This document shows, piece after piece, positions 15,674 to 24,503 of a DNA stretch of 64,000 bases. The notes beneath the pieces are model-generated. The model ran no database searches, was not told the origin of the DNA, and saw only the letters and a program-made list of their open reading frames with translations. The position numbers were made by a program, and so were the translations under genes. The DNA lies in the NCBI RefSeq assembly GCF_963975345.1, contig NZ_CAXBGE010000002.1:62001-126000 (forward strand). The letters are read 5' to 3'. This DNA comes from Maricaulis sp963975345. GTDB lineage: Bacteria; Pseudomonadota; Alphaproteobacteria; Caulobacterales; Maricaulaceae. Numbering within the stretch: position 1 is the stretch's first letter; the number at the start of each line of letters is the position of its first letter.

Positions 15674-16207
15674 ATGACACTGGAATCCATTTATTATATC
15701 GGCCAGACGGTCTCGGTGATCGCCATCTTGGGGTCGCTGGTCTTCGTCGGCATCCAGGTGCGTCACGCGCGGTTGCAGACCGAGCAGGCCAACACGCTGG
15801 CGCGCGCCGAGATGAGCCAATCGGCGGGCTTGAAAATGCTGGAGCTTCTGGACAGCTGGTATCAGACGAAGGAGAGCGCCGAATTCATGCACCGCGCCCT
15901 CCGGACCGATGCCCCGCTTTCGAGAGCCGAAAAACAGAGGTTTGGCGGGCGTCTGGTGACGCTGTTCTCCGGAATCGAAGTGGTGGCGATGCTGTATCGC
16001 GAAGACCTGTGCGACCAGAGCATGTATGACCGGATCATGCTCACCAGCCAGGTCTATTGCAACCGGCCTCGGGTGCAAAAATGGTGGCACAGCGGGGGCC
16101 GCGCCTATTACCTGATGCCGTTTCAGGGCACGCTTGACGCGATGATGACGCGCGCGGACGCGGTGGACGAGGCTGTCGCTGAGGGTGAGGCGGCGGCTGA
16201 GGCATAA
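15674..16207 (+). CDS. Hypothetical membrane-anchored protein (duplicated family, intact copy)
   Basis: A 177-residue protein. One N-terminal transmembrane helix (about residues 5-27, 'YYIGQTVSVIAILGSLVFVGIQV') is followed by a soluble helical region with 'HARLQTEQANTLARAEMSQ' and, near the middle, 'REDLCDQSMYDRI'. The acidic tail is Ala/Glu-rich. The topology suggests a cytoplasmic helical domain tethered to the inner membrane. No function is known to me. A frameshifted paralogue lies at 17583-18154. Confidence 0.7.
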   Translation: MTLESIYYIGQTVSVIAILGSLVFVGIQVRHARLQTEQANTLARAEMSQSAGLKMLELLDSWYQTKESAEFMHRALRTDAPLSRAEKQRFGGRLVTLFSGIEVVAMLYREDLCDQSMYDRIMLTSQVYCNRPRVQKWWHSGGRAYYLMPFQGTLDAMMTRADAVDEAVAEGEAAAEA

Positions 16208-16235
16208 GGGGGCGCTTGCCCGGCTTGTTCAGGGG

Positions 16236-16547
16236 CTAGTCGAATATCCCGACGGCCAGTTCAACCCAGATCAGCGTGAACACGGCAATCACGACGGCGA
16301 CGCCGATCATCTTGGCTCGCAGGCCAAGGCGTGATGCTGCCAGGAACTCAATCCCGCCGACGAGGCCGGCCAGCATGGCGCCGAAAACCGCAAAGTCCCC
16401 CAGAGTCCAATTGACCTGGTCGGTGACCTGATCGGTGACCCGCATCGCCAGTGCCGGCAGCATCAGGAGCGCCGCGGCACAGCCCCAGAGCGCCAGGCGC
16501 CACGGCGTTTGCCAGAAGGCTTTGGGAGTTGGGTTGATGCTGGTCAT
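16236..16547 (-). CDS. Small membrane protein (duplicated family)
   Basis: A 103-residue protein with three predicted transmembrane helices: 'ALWGCAAALLMLPALAMRV', 'FAVFGAMLAGLVGGIEFLA' and 'IGVAVVIAVFTLIWVELAV'. It converges on the gene at 15674-16207 and has a close paralogue at 18183-18482 in the second module copy. A VTDQ duplication after helix 1 makes it slightly longer than the paralogue. Function unknown. Confidence 0.7.
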   Translation of the reverse strand: MTSINPTPKAFWQTPWRLALWGCAAALLMLPALAMRVTDQVTDQVNWTLGDFAVFGAMLAGLVGGIEFLAASRLGLRAKMIGVAVVIAVFTLIWVELAVGIFD

Positions 16548-16807
16548 TCGCCCAGTCTAGGGCAAAAGTGGCGAGCTATGAATCGGAATCGTGCCCGTCG
16601 GTGGAATTTTCGCAACCCTGGCGCGGAGGGATCCATATTTTCCTTGCCAACCAGCGAGACGGAGGGGTGGCGCCGGAGGCGGCATGGGGTGGTCACTACC
16701 CCGCCTCGCGGGGACGAAGGCCGGGGTGTGGACAGCCCCCAAAGCACCTTTACGCGTCGGGAATACAGGCTCATGGTTAATGGCGAACCGCAAAGAGGAA
16801 CGCGACC

Positions 16808-17554
16808 ATGACCATCAAAACAGCGCGCAAATGGACGACCGGACTTGTTGGCGCCAGCCTTTTATTGGCGCTGGCGGGTTGCGGACAATCGCAAACCACC
16901 AGTCCGGCCGCCGAAACCGCCAGCAGCACGCCTGCCCCGGCACAGATGGCCGCACCCGCTGAAACGGCCGCCCCGGTCGCCAGCTCGACCATGTCACCGG
17001 CCGCCAGAACTGCAGAAGCGTTCGAAGCCACGACCGAGCAGGCCTTTTCCGCTGATGCGAGCCAGCTGCACGCACTCCTCGCCGAGACCAAGGCCGCGGT
17101 CGCGCAATTGCGACCGAGCCTTCCCGCCGCAACAGCGGAGCAACTCGACGTCCGAAACAACGAGATCGAACTTGCCATTCAAGCCGGCAACAGTGTCGAT
17201 ATCGCGATTGCCGCCGTTGAAGGCTTCAGGCTGACCGTGGAATCCATGCCCGGCGATGCCAATCACCCGCAACAAGTGAGCTTGCTGGACTATGCCGGTT
17301 TCCGCATCCAGGCCGATCTGACGGCGACCCCACCGCGCTGGGACGATACAGACGCGGCCATCGCCTATGCTGACGGACAGTGGGCCGAGATTGCAGGCCA
17401 GCTCTCCGACCTCGCCTTGCGCGACCGGTTCGCCGCCTCACTTGCGGCACTGCGCGCAGCAATCGAGACCCGCAATCTCGATGTCGCGACAACGGCCGTG
17501 ACACTCGAACTCGACCTGGTCGACGAGCTCGAATCCGCCTTTGCGGGGCAATGA
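16808..17554 (+). CDS. Hypothetical lipoprotein
   Basis: A 248-residue protein with a lipoprotein signal (lipobox LAGC at about residue 24), then a Pro/Ala/Thr-rich linker (about 28-65) and a helical domain with many Ala, Glu and Leu residues that could form coiled coils. It lies between the two copies of the duplicated module. No family was recognised; sorting is probably to the outer membrane because no Asp follows the cysteine. Confidence 0.7.
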   Translation: MTIKTARKWTTGLVGASLLLALAGCGQSQTTSPAAETASSTPAPAQMAAPAETAAPVASSTMSPAARTAEAFEATTEQAFSADASQLHALLAETKAAVAQLRPSLPAATAEQLDVRNNEIELAIQAGNSVDIAIAAVEGFRLTVESMPGDANHPQQVSLLDYAGFRIQADLTATPPRWDDTDAAIAYADGQWAEIAGQLSDLALRDRFAASLAALRAAIETRNLDVATTAVTLELDLVDELESAFAGQ

Positions 17555-17582
17555 TGCTCGCGAAATAGACCGGGGCACACCC

Positions 17583-18154
17583 ATGTTCACCGCCCGCCGT
17601 CCCGGCCGGGGGGCGAACGCCCTGCCACTGGAATCCATCTATTATATCGGCCAGACGATCTCGGTCGTGGCGATATTGGGCTCGCTGGTCTTTGTCGGGC
17701 TGCAGGTGCGTCATGCGCGGCTGCAAAGCGAGCAGACCAACAGGCTGGCGCGGGCCGAGGTCAGCCAAACGGCGCGCCTGAAAATGCTGGAGATTGTGAA
17801 CGGCTGGTATGAAGCGCAGGAGAGCGCCGAATTCATGCACCGCACCCTCGAGACCGATGCCCTGCTTTCGAGACCCGAAAAGCAGAGGTTTGGCTCGCGT
17901 CTGGTGACGCTGTTCACCGCCATCGAAATGGTGTCGATGCTGTATCGCGAAGGTCTGTGTGACCAGGGCATGTATGACCGGACGATACTCACCGGCCAAG
18001 CCTATTGCACGCGGCCACGGGTACAAAAATGGTGCGCAATGTCGGCCACTTTTATTGCCTGATGCCGTTTCAGGGCACGCTTGACGCGATGATGACGCCC
18101 GAGGATGCGCCAGACGAGGCTGTCGCTGAGGGTGACGGGGCGGTTGAGGCATAA
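17583..18154 (+). pseudogene. Frameshifted paralogue of the 15674 membrane-anchored protein
   Basis: The sequence follows the intact copy closely ('YYIGQTISVVAILGSLVFVGLQV', 'REGLCDQGMYDRT') up to 'RPRVQKW'. A one-base deletion then shifts the frame and gives a stop at 18062. In the next frame the original tail continues (LMPFQGTLDAMM...) to TAA at 18154. The ancestral ATG has become CTG, and the available start (ATG 17583) adds a short basic leader. The 159-residue product lacks the conserved C-terminus. Confidence 0.7.
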
Positions 18155-18541
18155 GCGCGCGCTTGCCCGGCTTGTTCAGGGGCTAGTCGAATATCCCCAC
18201 CGCCAGCTCGACCCAGACCAGCGCGAAGACGGCAACCACCCCGGCGGCGGCAATGATCTTGCTGCGCAGGCCTAGGCGCAAGGCCGACAGAAATTCAATC
18301 CCGCCGACGAGCCCGGCCAACATGGCGCCGAACACGGCGAAATCGCCGGGTGCCCAATTGACCTGATCGGTGAGCCGCATCGCCAGCGCCGGCAACAGCC
18401 AGAGTGCCGCGGCACAGCCCCAAAGCGTCAGGCGCCACGGCGTTTGCAGGAAGGCTTTGGGAGTTGGGTCGGTGCTGTCCATGGTTGGAGTATAGGGCAG
18501 ACGCTGCGGGTTATGAACGGGAGACGTTCTTGCCCGTCGAA
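17607..18541. repeat. Duplicated module, copy 2
   Basis: Second copy of the 15661-16602 block. Identity is high over coding and intergenic parts, so the duplication is moderately recent; the plus-strand gene has since decayed while the minus-strand gene stayed open. Confidence 0.8.
18183..18482 (-). CDS. Small membrane protein (paralogue of 16236-16547)
   Basis: A 99-residue protein with three transmembrane helices, nearly identical in layout to the copy-1 protein ('PTPKAFLQTPWRLTLWGCAAAL', 'GDFAVFGAMLAGLVGGIEFL', 'VWVELAVGIFD'). Start 18482 matches the paralogue start. Its partner gene in this copy is frameshifted. Function unknown. Confidence 0.7.
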   Translation of the reverse strand: MDSTDPTPKAFLQTPWRLTLWGCAAALWLLPALAMRLTDQVNWAPGDFAVFGAMLAGLVGGIEFLSALRLGLRSKIIAAAGVVAVFALVWVELAVGIFD

Positions 18542-18547
18542 GGCCCC

Positions 18548-19132
18548 CTACCGCTCCAATTCCACATCCCAATACAGATAATCCAGCCAGCTCTGATGCA
18601 GGAATTTCGGCGGAAAACGGCGGCCCTGGGCCTGGAGCTCATACATGGTCGGACGTTGCGGCGGGCGGCGCAGCGGCATATGTGCCTCTCTTGGCGTGCG
18701 GCCGCCTTTCTTGAGATTGCAGGGGCTGCAGGCGGCGACGATATTGTCCCAAGAGGTCTTGCCGCCGGCGCGGCGCGGGATGACGTGGTCGAAGGTGAGG
18801 CGTTCGGTGCCGCTGCGGGCGTCGGAGGCGTCGTGGCCGCAATAGGCGCAGCGAAAGCCGTCGCGCAGCCAGACATTATAGCGGGTGAAGGCGGGGGTGC
18901 GGTCGAGGGCGACATAGTCGCGCAGGGCAACGACCGAGGGGACGTGCATTTCGAAGGTCGGCGAATGCACCACCTCCTCGTAATTGGAAACAATGGCAAC
19001 GCGCTCGAGGAAGACGTTTTTGACGGCCTCCTGCCACGGCCAGGTCGAGAGCGGCCAATAGCTGAGCGGCTGGAAGTCCGCATTCAGCACCAGACAGGGC
19101 CATCCCTGCGGCGCTTTAGCAAGCACCTGCAT
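18548..19132 (-). CDS. HNH endonuclease
   Basis: A 194-residue nuclease-fold protein. The catalytic zinc-finger HNH core is 'CAYCGHD...LTFDHVIPRRAGGKTSWDNIVAACSPCNLKKGGR': two CxxC pairs, the DH pair and the N residue. This compact form is widespread and chromosomal in alphaproteobacteria and often of unknown role. Start 19132 is preferred over 19198 because GGGGAGG lies five bases upstream and homology begins at 'MQVLAKAP'. Confidence 0.88.
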   Translation of the reverse strand: MQVLAKAPQGWPCLVLNADFQPLSYWPLSTWPWQEAVKNVFLERVAIVSNYEEVVHSPTFEMHVPSVVALRDYVALDRTPAFTRYNVWLRDGFRCAYCGHDASDARSGTERLTFDHVIPRRAGGKTSWDNIVAACSPCNLKKGGRTPREAHMPLRRPPQRPTMYELQAQGRRFPPKFLHQSWLDYLYWDVELER

Positions 19133-19343
19133 GGCCGCCTCCCCTTTGCATCCCGGCCCGGAAGCCGCGAAAATGAGGAGAGGATGTATCCCGGACATTC
19201 GTCCTGAAAACGCACCTCCTTGGACCGACCGTCCGCCCAGGGGGCGAATCGGATCAACTGTCCTTGATGCGAGTTTAGACCCGTTTCGGTGACGCGCCTA
19301 TGACATCAAGGCCACAGCGGGTGCGTCACGGCGCAGCAGGGGG

Positions 19344-20006
19344 CTAGCGATAGCGCCCGGACAGCGCCGCCTTGAGGAAATGCTCGCCAATCTGCAGCCC
19401 GTCCTGGCCGATCGAATGCGGCAGGCCCTGGGAGATATGCCATTGCGCGCCATGACCGGCGGCGGCGAGGTTTTCCAGCGCATCAAACATGAAACCGAGC
19501 GGCAGGACCTGGTCCTGATCGCCATGGATCAGCATCACCGGCGGTTTGGAGCGCATCTCCTGCTTCAGCTTCGGCCCGCCCGGCAAGGCACCGGAAAACC
19601 CCAGAATTCCGGCCAATGGCCGCTCGCGGCGCAGGCCGGCCTGCAGGCAGAGCATGGTGCCTTGCGAGAAACCACACAGCACGAGATCGGCTTCGGTCAG
19701 GCGGTAGCGCGCCAATTCCTGGTCGATGAAACGATCGATGATCGGCCCGGCAATCGCGGCGCCGGCCTCGATACGGTCGGGATCGAGATTGGAGATCGGG
19801 AACCATTGAAACCCGTTTGGTGCGCCGGGCACCGCTTCCGGTGCATTCGGCGACACCCATTGCACATGCGGCAGGGCGGCGGCCCAATGCTGGCCGAGCC
19901 CGATCAGATCCTCGCCATTCGAGCCATAGCCATGCAGGAAAATCACCAGCTTGCGCGGCGGCTGTCCGTCACGCGGGGCCAGGCGGGGGCCATCAATGGG
20001 GGTCAT
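19344..20006 (-). CDS. Phospholipase/carboxylesterase family alpha/beta hydrolase
   Basis: A 220-residue hydrolase. The oxyanion loop is 'VIFLHGYGSNGEDL', the nucleophile elbow is 'LCGFSQGTM', the acid is in 'MLIHGDQDQVLP' and the catalytic His is in 'QGLPHSIG'. Length and motifs fit the small carboxylesterase/acyl-protein thioesterase family. No signal peptide is present, so it is cytoplasmic. GGAGAA precedes ATG 20006. The natural substrate is not evident. Confidence 0.88.
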   Translation of the reverse strand: MTPIDGPRLAPRDGQPPRKLVIFLHGYGSNGEDLIGLGQHWAAALPHVQWVSPNAPEAVPGAPNGFQWFPISNLDPDRIEAGAAIAGPIIDRFIDQELARYRLTEADLVLCGFSQGTMLCLQAGLRRERPLAGILGFSGALPGGPKLKQEMRSKPPVMLIHGDQDQVLPLGFMFDALENLAAAGHGAQWHISQGLPHSIGQDGLQIGEHFLKAALSGRYR

Positions 20007-20139
20007 GCGGTTCTCCTGCTTGGTGTCGGGTCGGAGATAGCCGGTTCCAGCATCCTCGCCAAGGCCACGCCGTGCTTGATACCAGCGCAATCTCGCGCTT
20101 AAGTCGTTTCAAAGCCGCATTCACCTGAAGGGTCTAAAC

Positions 20140-21231
20140 ATGTTGGGATTGATTGCCGCGGCCTACCTGCAGCTCTCGGCCGCCGATGCGCCGGCCCTGC
20201 TGCACTGGGCGGAGGAATGTGCGGGGCTAGCAGACCAGCTCACGACTCCCATGGACCCTCCCGCCGTCCGGGTGCCGAACGAACCAATACTGATCGTCCC
20301 TTTTGCGTTCAGTGGCTGCATGAACGAACTCGCTGATTTGGGGCGGGATGGGGAGGCCGCCGCCGCGTCAATTCGGCCCCTGCTTGAACACCCGGACCTG
20401 CGGGCACGCAGCGCAACGCTTCGGGTGCTGGGGTATTTTGGCGATACGGCAAGTCTGCCCGAGGTGCGCGAGCATCTCGACGCGACCGATTGGTTCGAGA
20501 CACTGGCAGCGATTGATGCCATCGCCCTGTTGGGCGGCACGGAAGATGTCGACCGCCTGGAGGCGCTCGCGGCTGGCCACTGGCTGGCCGAAGTGCGCAC
20601 CCGCGCGTGGGCAGCGGCCAACCGGCTGCGATACAGCTCGAGCGCCAATCGCGAGCCAGGCTCGGACCCGATCGACGATAAATCCGACGATGAACGTCTG
20701 GAGCGAAGTCTTCCGGCGCCGGGATTATACCCGCTTCAGACGGCGGAGCGAGAGATCTGCCCCTCAGAGGCATTCCGATTTCGCAACAGGGTTCTGTCGC
20801 GCCAAGAAGCGATACCCGGCCCGGCTTACGAGGCACCCTCGTCGCTTGCCGTTTTGGACGGTGAGTTTCGATATTCGAATAACGGCGAGTGGGGTGGTGA
20901 ATTGGATTGGCGCGAGGGCAGCACCGACCAACGCCTCATCACTGACAATATCGTCGCCTTGATTCCGCTTGACGACCAGACGTTCATCGCCGTGACGGGG
21001 CTCGTACACCTCGGCTTCAACGGAGGGGCCCTATACCGGGTGAGCCCAAGTGAGACGGGTTGGGATGTAACAGAGATTTCAAGCCTTCCAAGCGTGCCAT
21101 ACTGGGCCGCACCGATGGGCGATGGGCTGATCGGTGTTCGCACGGATACCGGCCTTATCGTCGCCAGTCAGGATGCGATCATCGGCATGGGCCAGTGCGA
21201 ACCGGGGCCACTGGCCGCGCCATGGCGCTAG
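20140..21231 (+). CDS. Hypothetical protein with HEAT-like repeats
   Basis: A 363-residue protein with a short hydrophobic N-terminus (possible signal, 'MLGLIAAAYLQLSAADA'). Residues about 70-170 contain HEAT-like helical repeats ('ARSATLRVLGYFGDTASLPEVREHLDATDW', then 'TLAAIDAIALLGGTEDVDRL'). The second half appears beta-rich and was not recognised. The combination suggests a periplasmic binding or scaffold protein; function unknown. Confidence 0.65.
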   Translation: MLGLIAAAYLQLSAADAPALLHWAEECAGLADQLTTPMDPPAVRVPNEPILIVPFAFSGCMNELADLGRDGEAAAASIRPLLEHPDLRARSATLRVLGYFGDTASLPEVREHLDATDWFETLAAIDAIALLGGTEDVDRLEALAAGHWLAEVRTRAWAAANRLRYSSSANREPGSDPIDDKSDDERLERSLPAPGLYPLQTAEREICPSEAFRFRNRVLSRQEAIPGPAYEAPSSLAVLDGEFRYSNNGEWGGELDWREGSTDQRLITDNIVALIPLDDQTFIAVTGLVHLGFNGGALYRVSPSETGWDVTEISSLPSVPYWAAPMGDGLIGVRTDTGLIVASQDAIIGMGQCEPGPLAAPWR

Positions 21232-21293
21232 AAGGTTTTGACTTTGCGGCGGATCGGCGCTTGCCTCGCCCTCCAGCTGTCTGAAACCGGGCC

Positions 21294-22154
21294 ATGAATT
21301 TCGTCACACGCTTTGCCCCGACGCCCTCGGGTTATCTCCATCTCGGCCATGCCTTCTCGGCCTGGACCGCCTGGCGTGCGGCCTGTGATCATGACGGGCG
21401 GTTTCTGCTGCGACTGGAGGATATCGACACGATCCGCTCGAAGCGGGAATTCGAGCCGGTGATGTTTGACGATCTGATCTGGCTCGGGCTCGACTGGGAA
21501 GAGCCAGTGCGGCGCCAGAGCGATCATTTTGATGAATATGCCGTCGTGCTGGAACGGCTCAAGGCGCGCGGCCTGCTCTATCGCTGTTTCAAGACCCGCA
21601 GCGAAATCCTCGACGAGATCGCGCGCGCACCGCACGGCGTTGGCGAGGTCTATCGCGGGCCGGGCGCGGCGATGAGTGCCGATGAGGAAGCGGCGCGGAT
21701 CGCGGCCGACGAGCCCTATGCCTGGCGGCTATCGCTAGATCGTTGCCGCGATCATCTCGGGGCGAGGTTTGGCGCGATGCGATTTGTCGAGGAGGGCGCC
21801 AGCACGGTCAAAGGCCAGGGCGCGCGCGAAGTGGTGGCCGACCCGACCCCGCTCGGCGATGTCGTGCTCGGGCGCAAGGATGTCGGGACCAGCTATCACA
21901 TCGCGGTGGTGCATGATGATGCGCTGCAGGGCGTCAGCCATGTGATCCGCGGCGAGGATCTGTTCGAGCTGACACCGCTGCACGTTTTGCTGCAAACCCT
22001 GCTCGGCCTGCCGACCCCGATCTATCGTCATCACCGCCTGTTGCTGGACGAGACCGGCAAGCGTTTCGCCAAGCGTGACCAGGCGGCGACACTGCAGGCG
22101 ATGCGCGAAAGCGGTGAGACATCAGAGGGGCTGCGTTCGATCTTTTTGCGTTGA
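21294..22154 (+). CDS. gluQ: Glutamyl-Q tRNA(Asp) synthetase
   Basis: A 286-residue truncated glutamyl-tRNA synthetase paralogue that glutamylates queuosine at position 34 of tRNA(Asp). The HIGH-like motif is in 'RFAPTPSGYLHLGHA' at the start and the KMSKS-like motif is 'GKRFAKRDQ' near residue 261. The anticodon-binding domain of full GluRS is missing, as expected for GluQRS. It appears monocistronic. Confidence 0.93.
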   Translation: MNFVTRFAPTPSGYLHLGHAFSAWTAWRAACDHDGRFLLRLEDIDTIRSKREFEPVMFDDLIWLGLDWEEPVRRQSDHFDEYAVVLERLKARGLLYRCFKTRSEILDEIARAPHGVGEVYRGPGAAMSADEEAARIAADEPYAWRLSLDRCRDHLGARFGAMRFVEEGASTVKGQGAREVVADPTPLGDVVLGRKDVGTSYHIAVVHDDALQGVSHVIRGEDLFELTPLHVLLQTLLGLPTPIYRHHRLLLDETGKRFAKRDQAATLQAMRESGETSEGLRSIFLR

Positions 22155-22236
22155 GCTTACCAATTTGTCATGCATCCAGACGCGCCACCCCGCGCATCCA
22201 AGGTTTTGAAGCCAGATAAATTCGGGACCCGATGCG

Positions 22237-23163
22237 ATGAAAAAGACAGTCCGCCAACGCCTGCTCGCCGCCGCCGCGCTCAGCCTTGCCCTGGCCGGAG
22301 CGCCGGCTTTGGCAGACCCGCTGGCCGCGATTGATCCGGCTCTCGCCATGGGAGCCGGGGATGCGGCGCTCGAAACACTGCTGCAGCAACGCTGCGGGGG
22401 TCTGGAGCGGATCGATGTCGCCACCCCGCGCTTTCCGCTCGCGGCTGAAAGCGAAACGCATTTTGTCTGCGACGGGCTCGACATGGCCTCCGGCGCCCAT
22501 CTCGACCGGGCCGTATTTATCCTCGGGGATGGCGTACTGGTTCAGGTCAATGCCACAGGCGGTGCCGAGGCGCTGACCCAACCGGGCGAGGCGCAAAACT
22601 TTCGCGACTTCACCGCCTGGCCGGACGCGGGTGTGCTGATTGAGGCGGGCAGCGACACGGTCTGGGTTCTCAATCCCGACGGGCTGCACAGCAATCTGTT
22701 CATCTGGCGTCATCCCGCCCTCGACGGAGCCGCCCTGCCCGAGGCGCAAGCCCTGAGCTTTACGATGCCGGCCGAAATCCGTCTGGGCGAAACACTGGAG
22801 GTTTTGGCGCCGGAAATCGAGGCCGCCTGCGGCTTTACCCGCACTTTCGAAGACGAGCCCGGCCTGCCAACCGGCAATACGACCCAGACCCAGATCGATT
22901 GCTTCAGCTATGAGGTCGCCGGCTTCGACCGCAAAATCGAATTCGTCTTTGCCGATGGCCGCCTGGCCCTGGCCTGGATCCTCACGGGTGTCGGCGATGC
23001 AGCGCGGCTGCGCGAAGTGCTCACCGCGCAGTATGGCGAACCGGCGGCCGCGATCCCGCCCGGACTGGAATTCTTCCCCGGCGACCGGATTGCGCTACGC
23101 ACCGACAAGCCGGAAATCCTGGTCGCATCGGACGCCGTCGTCTCGGCCTTTCTCGGCCGCTAG
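22237..23163 (+). CDS. Hypothetical secreted protein
   Basis: A 308-residue protein with a signal peptide (residues 1-26, 'LLAAAALSLALAGAPALA'). The mature part has a repeated layout in which cysteines precede 'GLDMASGAHLDRAVFIL' and 'FSYEVAGFDRKIEFVF', suggesting two related beta-rich halves. No family was recognised. It ends 80 bases before the Rieske oxygenase gene and may be expressed with it. Confidence 0.65.
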   Translation: MKKTVRQRLLAAAALSLALAGAPALADPLAAIDPALAMGAGDAALETLLQQRCGGLERIDVATPRFPLAAESETHFVCDGLDMASGAHLDRAVFILGDGVLVQVNATGGAEALTQPGEAQNFRDFTAWPDAGVLIEAGSDTVWVLNPDGLHSNLFIWRHPALDGAALPEAQALSFTMPAEIRLGETLEVLAPEIEAACGFTRTFEDEPGLPTGNTTQTQIDCFSYEVAGFDRKIEFVFADGRLALAWILTGVGDAARLREVLTAQYGEPAAAIPPGLEFFPGDRIALRTDKPEILVASDAVVSAFLGR

Positions 23164-23243
23164 CGCGTCACCCGCTATCATGCCGCAGCCGGGATCAGGC
23201 GCTCGAACTAGGCAAGCGCCTTCTGAGCCGCTATCACGCGAAG

Positions 23244-24287
23244 ATGTTTTTGCGCGATCTTTGGTATTTCGGGGCGCTTTCGAGCGAGCTCAAACCGGGC
23301 CAGCATCTCCACCGCGAGCTGCTGGGTCAGGCGATATTGTTCGGCCGCGACCATGAGGGCCGCGCTTTTGCGATGCTCGATGTCTGCCCGCATCGCGGCA
23401 TCTTGCTGTCGGGCGGCAAGATGCAATGCCATGAAGGCGAGAGCCAAGTGGAATGCCCCTATCATGGCTGGCGTTTCCGCACCGATGGCTCCTGCGCCGC
23501 GATCCCGTCGCTGACGGCAGAGCAGACGGCGGCGATGGACCTGTCCAAGATCCGCACCCGCACCTTTCCGCTCCATGAGGATCAGGGCCTGGTCTGGATT
23601 TACCACGCCTCCGACCCTGCTGCAGAGCCGACCATCGCGCCGCCGAAGCTGGACCTGCCCGAAGGCGAAAAGCCACGCATGGTGATCCATGATGTCTTCA
23701 ACTGCCATGTCGACCATGCCGTGATCGGGCTGATGGATCCGGCGCATATCCCCTTCATTCACCGGCAATGGTGGTGGCGTTCGGGCAAGTCGGTCCACGA
23801 CAAGGCGAAGAAATTCGGACCGGTCGGGCGTGGCTTTTCAATGCTGCCGCATGTGCCGTCGAAGAATTCCTATCTCTATGCCCTGCTTGGCGAACCACAG
23901 ACCGAGATCCGGTTTGAAATCCCCGGCCTGCGCACCGAATACGTCAAGGCTGGCGGCAAGCATTTCACCGGCTTCACCGCCGTCACGCCGACGAATGAGA
24001 ATTCGACCGCGATCACCATCGTGGTCTATTGGGACCATCCCTTGCTGCACATCACGCCCAACTTCCTGATCCGCAAGGGGATTGAGGTCTTCGTCGGGCA
24101 GGACCGCGAGGCGGTGAATGCGCAACAGGTTGGTCTGGCCTATAATCCCGACCTGATGTTGATCCACGATAGCGATGTGCAGGCGAAATGGTATTTTGCC
24201 CTCAAACGCGCCTGGGCGAAGCATCGCGAAACCGGCGAGCCCTTCGTCAATCCTGTCAAACCCGCCACTTTACGCTGGAGAAGCTGA
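23244..24287 (+). CDS. Rieske [2Fe-2S] aromatic ring-hydroxylating oxygenase, alpha subunit-like
   Basis: A 347-residue oxygenase. The Rieske centre is 'CPHRGILLSGG...CPYHGW' (residues about 50-75). The mononuclear iron site of the C-terminal domain lies in 'HVDHAVIGLMDPAHIPFIH' (about 157-175). The length fits the vanillate/pheophorbide-type single-component family. No reductase or ferredoxin gene is adjacent. The stop overlaps the next gene start (TGATG). Substrate unknown. Confidence 0.87.
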   Translation: MFLRDLWYFGALSSELKPGQHLHRELLGQAILFGRDHEGRAFAMLDVCPHRGILLSGGKMQCHEGESQVECPYHGWRFRTDGSCAAIPSLTAEQTAAMDLSKIRTRTFPLHEDQGLVWIYHASDPAAEPTIAPPKLDLPEGEKPRMVIHDVFNCHVDHAVIGLMDPAHIPFIHRQWWWRSGKSVHDKAKKFGPVGRGFSMLPHVPSKNSYLYALLGEPQTEIRFEIPGLRTEYVKAGGKHFTGFTAVTPTNENSTAITIVVYWDHPLLHITPNFLIRKGIEVFVGQDREAVNAQQVGLAYNPDLMLIHDSDVQAKWYFALKRAWAKHRETGEPFVNPVKPATLRWRS

Positions 24288-24496
24288 TGGCCGTCGATCT
24301 GCTAACCGGACTGCTCTACATCGCCATGCTGGCCGTGGTGGTGGTGCTCGGCTTCGGTATTTTCAACCTCTACCGCTCCGGCGATGAGGCGCGCTCGCGC
24401 TCCAACAAGCTGATGCGTTTGCGCATCGTGTTGCAGTTCACGGCGATTTTGCTGATTGTCTTGATCTTTTTCGTCAAAGAACACTGGCCCGGCTGA
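24287..24496 (+). CDS. HIG1-domain twin-transmembrane protein
   Basis: A 69-residue inner-membrane protein with two helices ('LLYIAMLAVVVVLGFGIFNLY' and 'LQFTAILLIVLIFFV') joined by the basic loop 'RSNKLMRLRIV', typical of the HIG1 (hypoxia-induced) family. In alphaproteobacteria this small gene commonly precedes the cobalamin adenosyltransferase and etf genes, as here. A role linked to respiratory complexes is known for mitochondrial relatives only. Confidence 0.82.
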   Translation: MAVDLLTGLLYIAMLAVVVVLGFGIFNLYRSGDEARSRSNKLMRLRIVLQFTAILLIVLIFFVKEHWPG

Positions 24497-24503
24497 CACA
24501 GCC

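Larger units (their letters stand above)
15661..16602. repeat. Duplicated module, copy 1
   Basis: Contains a plus-strand membrane-anchored protein gene and a minus-strand small membrane protein gene facing it. The whole block, including the intergenic 'GCTTGCCCGGCTTGTTCAGG' stretch, matches 17607-18541 at high nucleotide identity with the same gene arrangement. Confidence 0.8.

Noticed and set aside
16548..16807. Overlapping frames between the small membrane protein and the lipoprotein
   Set aside because: They run through GC-rich palindromic sequence (for example CCCCGC-ctc-GCGGGG), have no recognisable content and compete on both strands.
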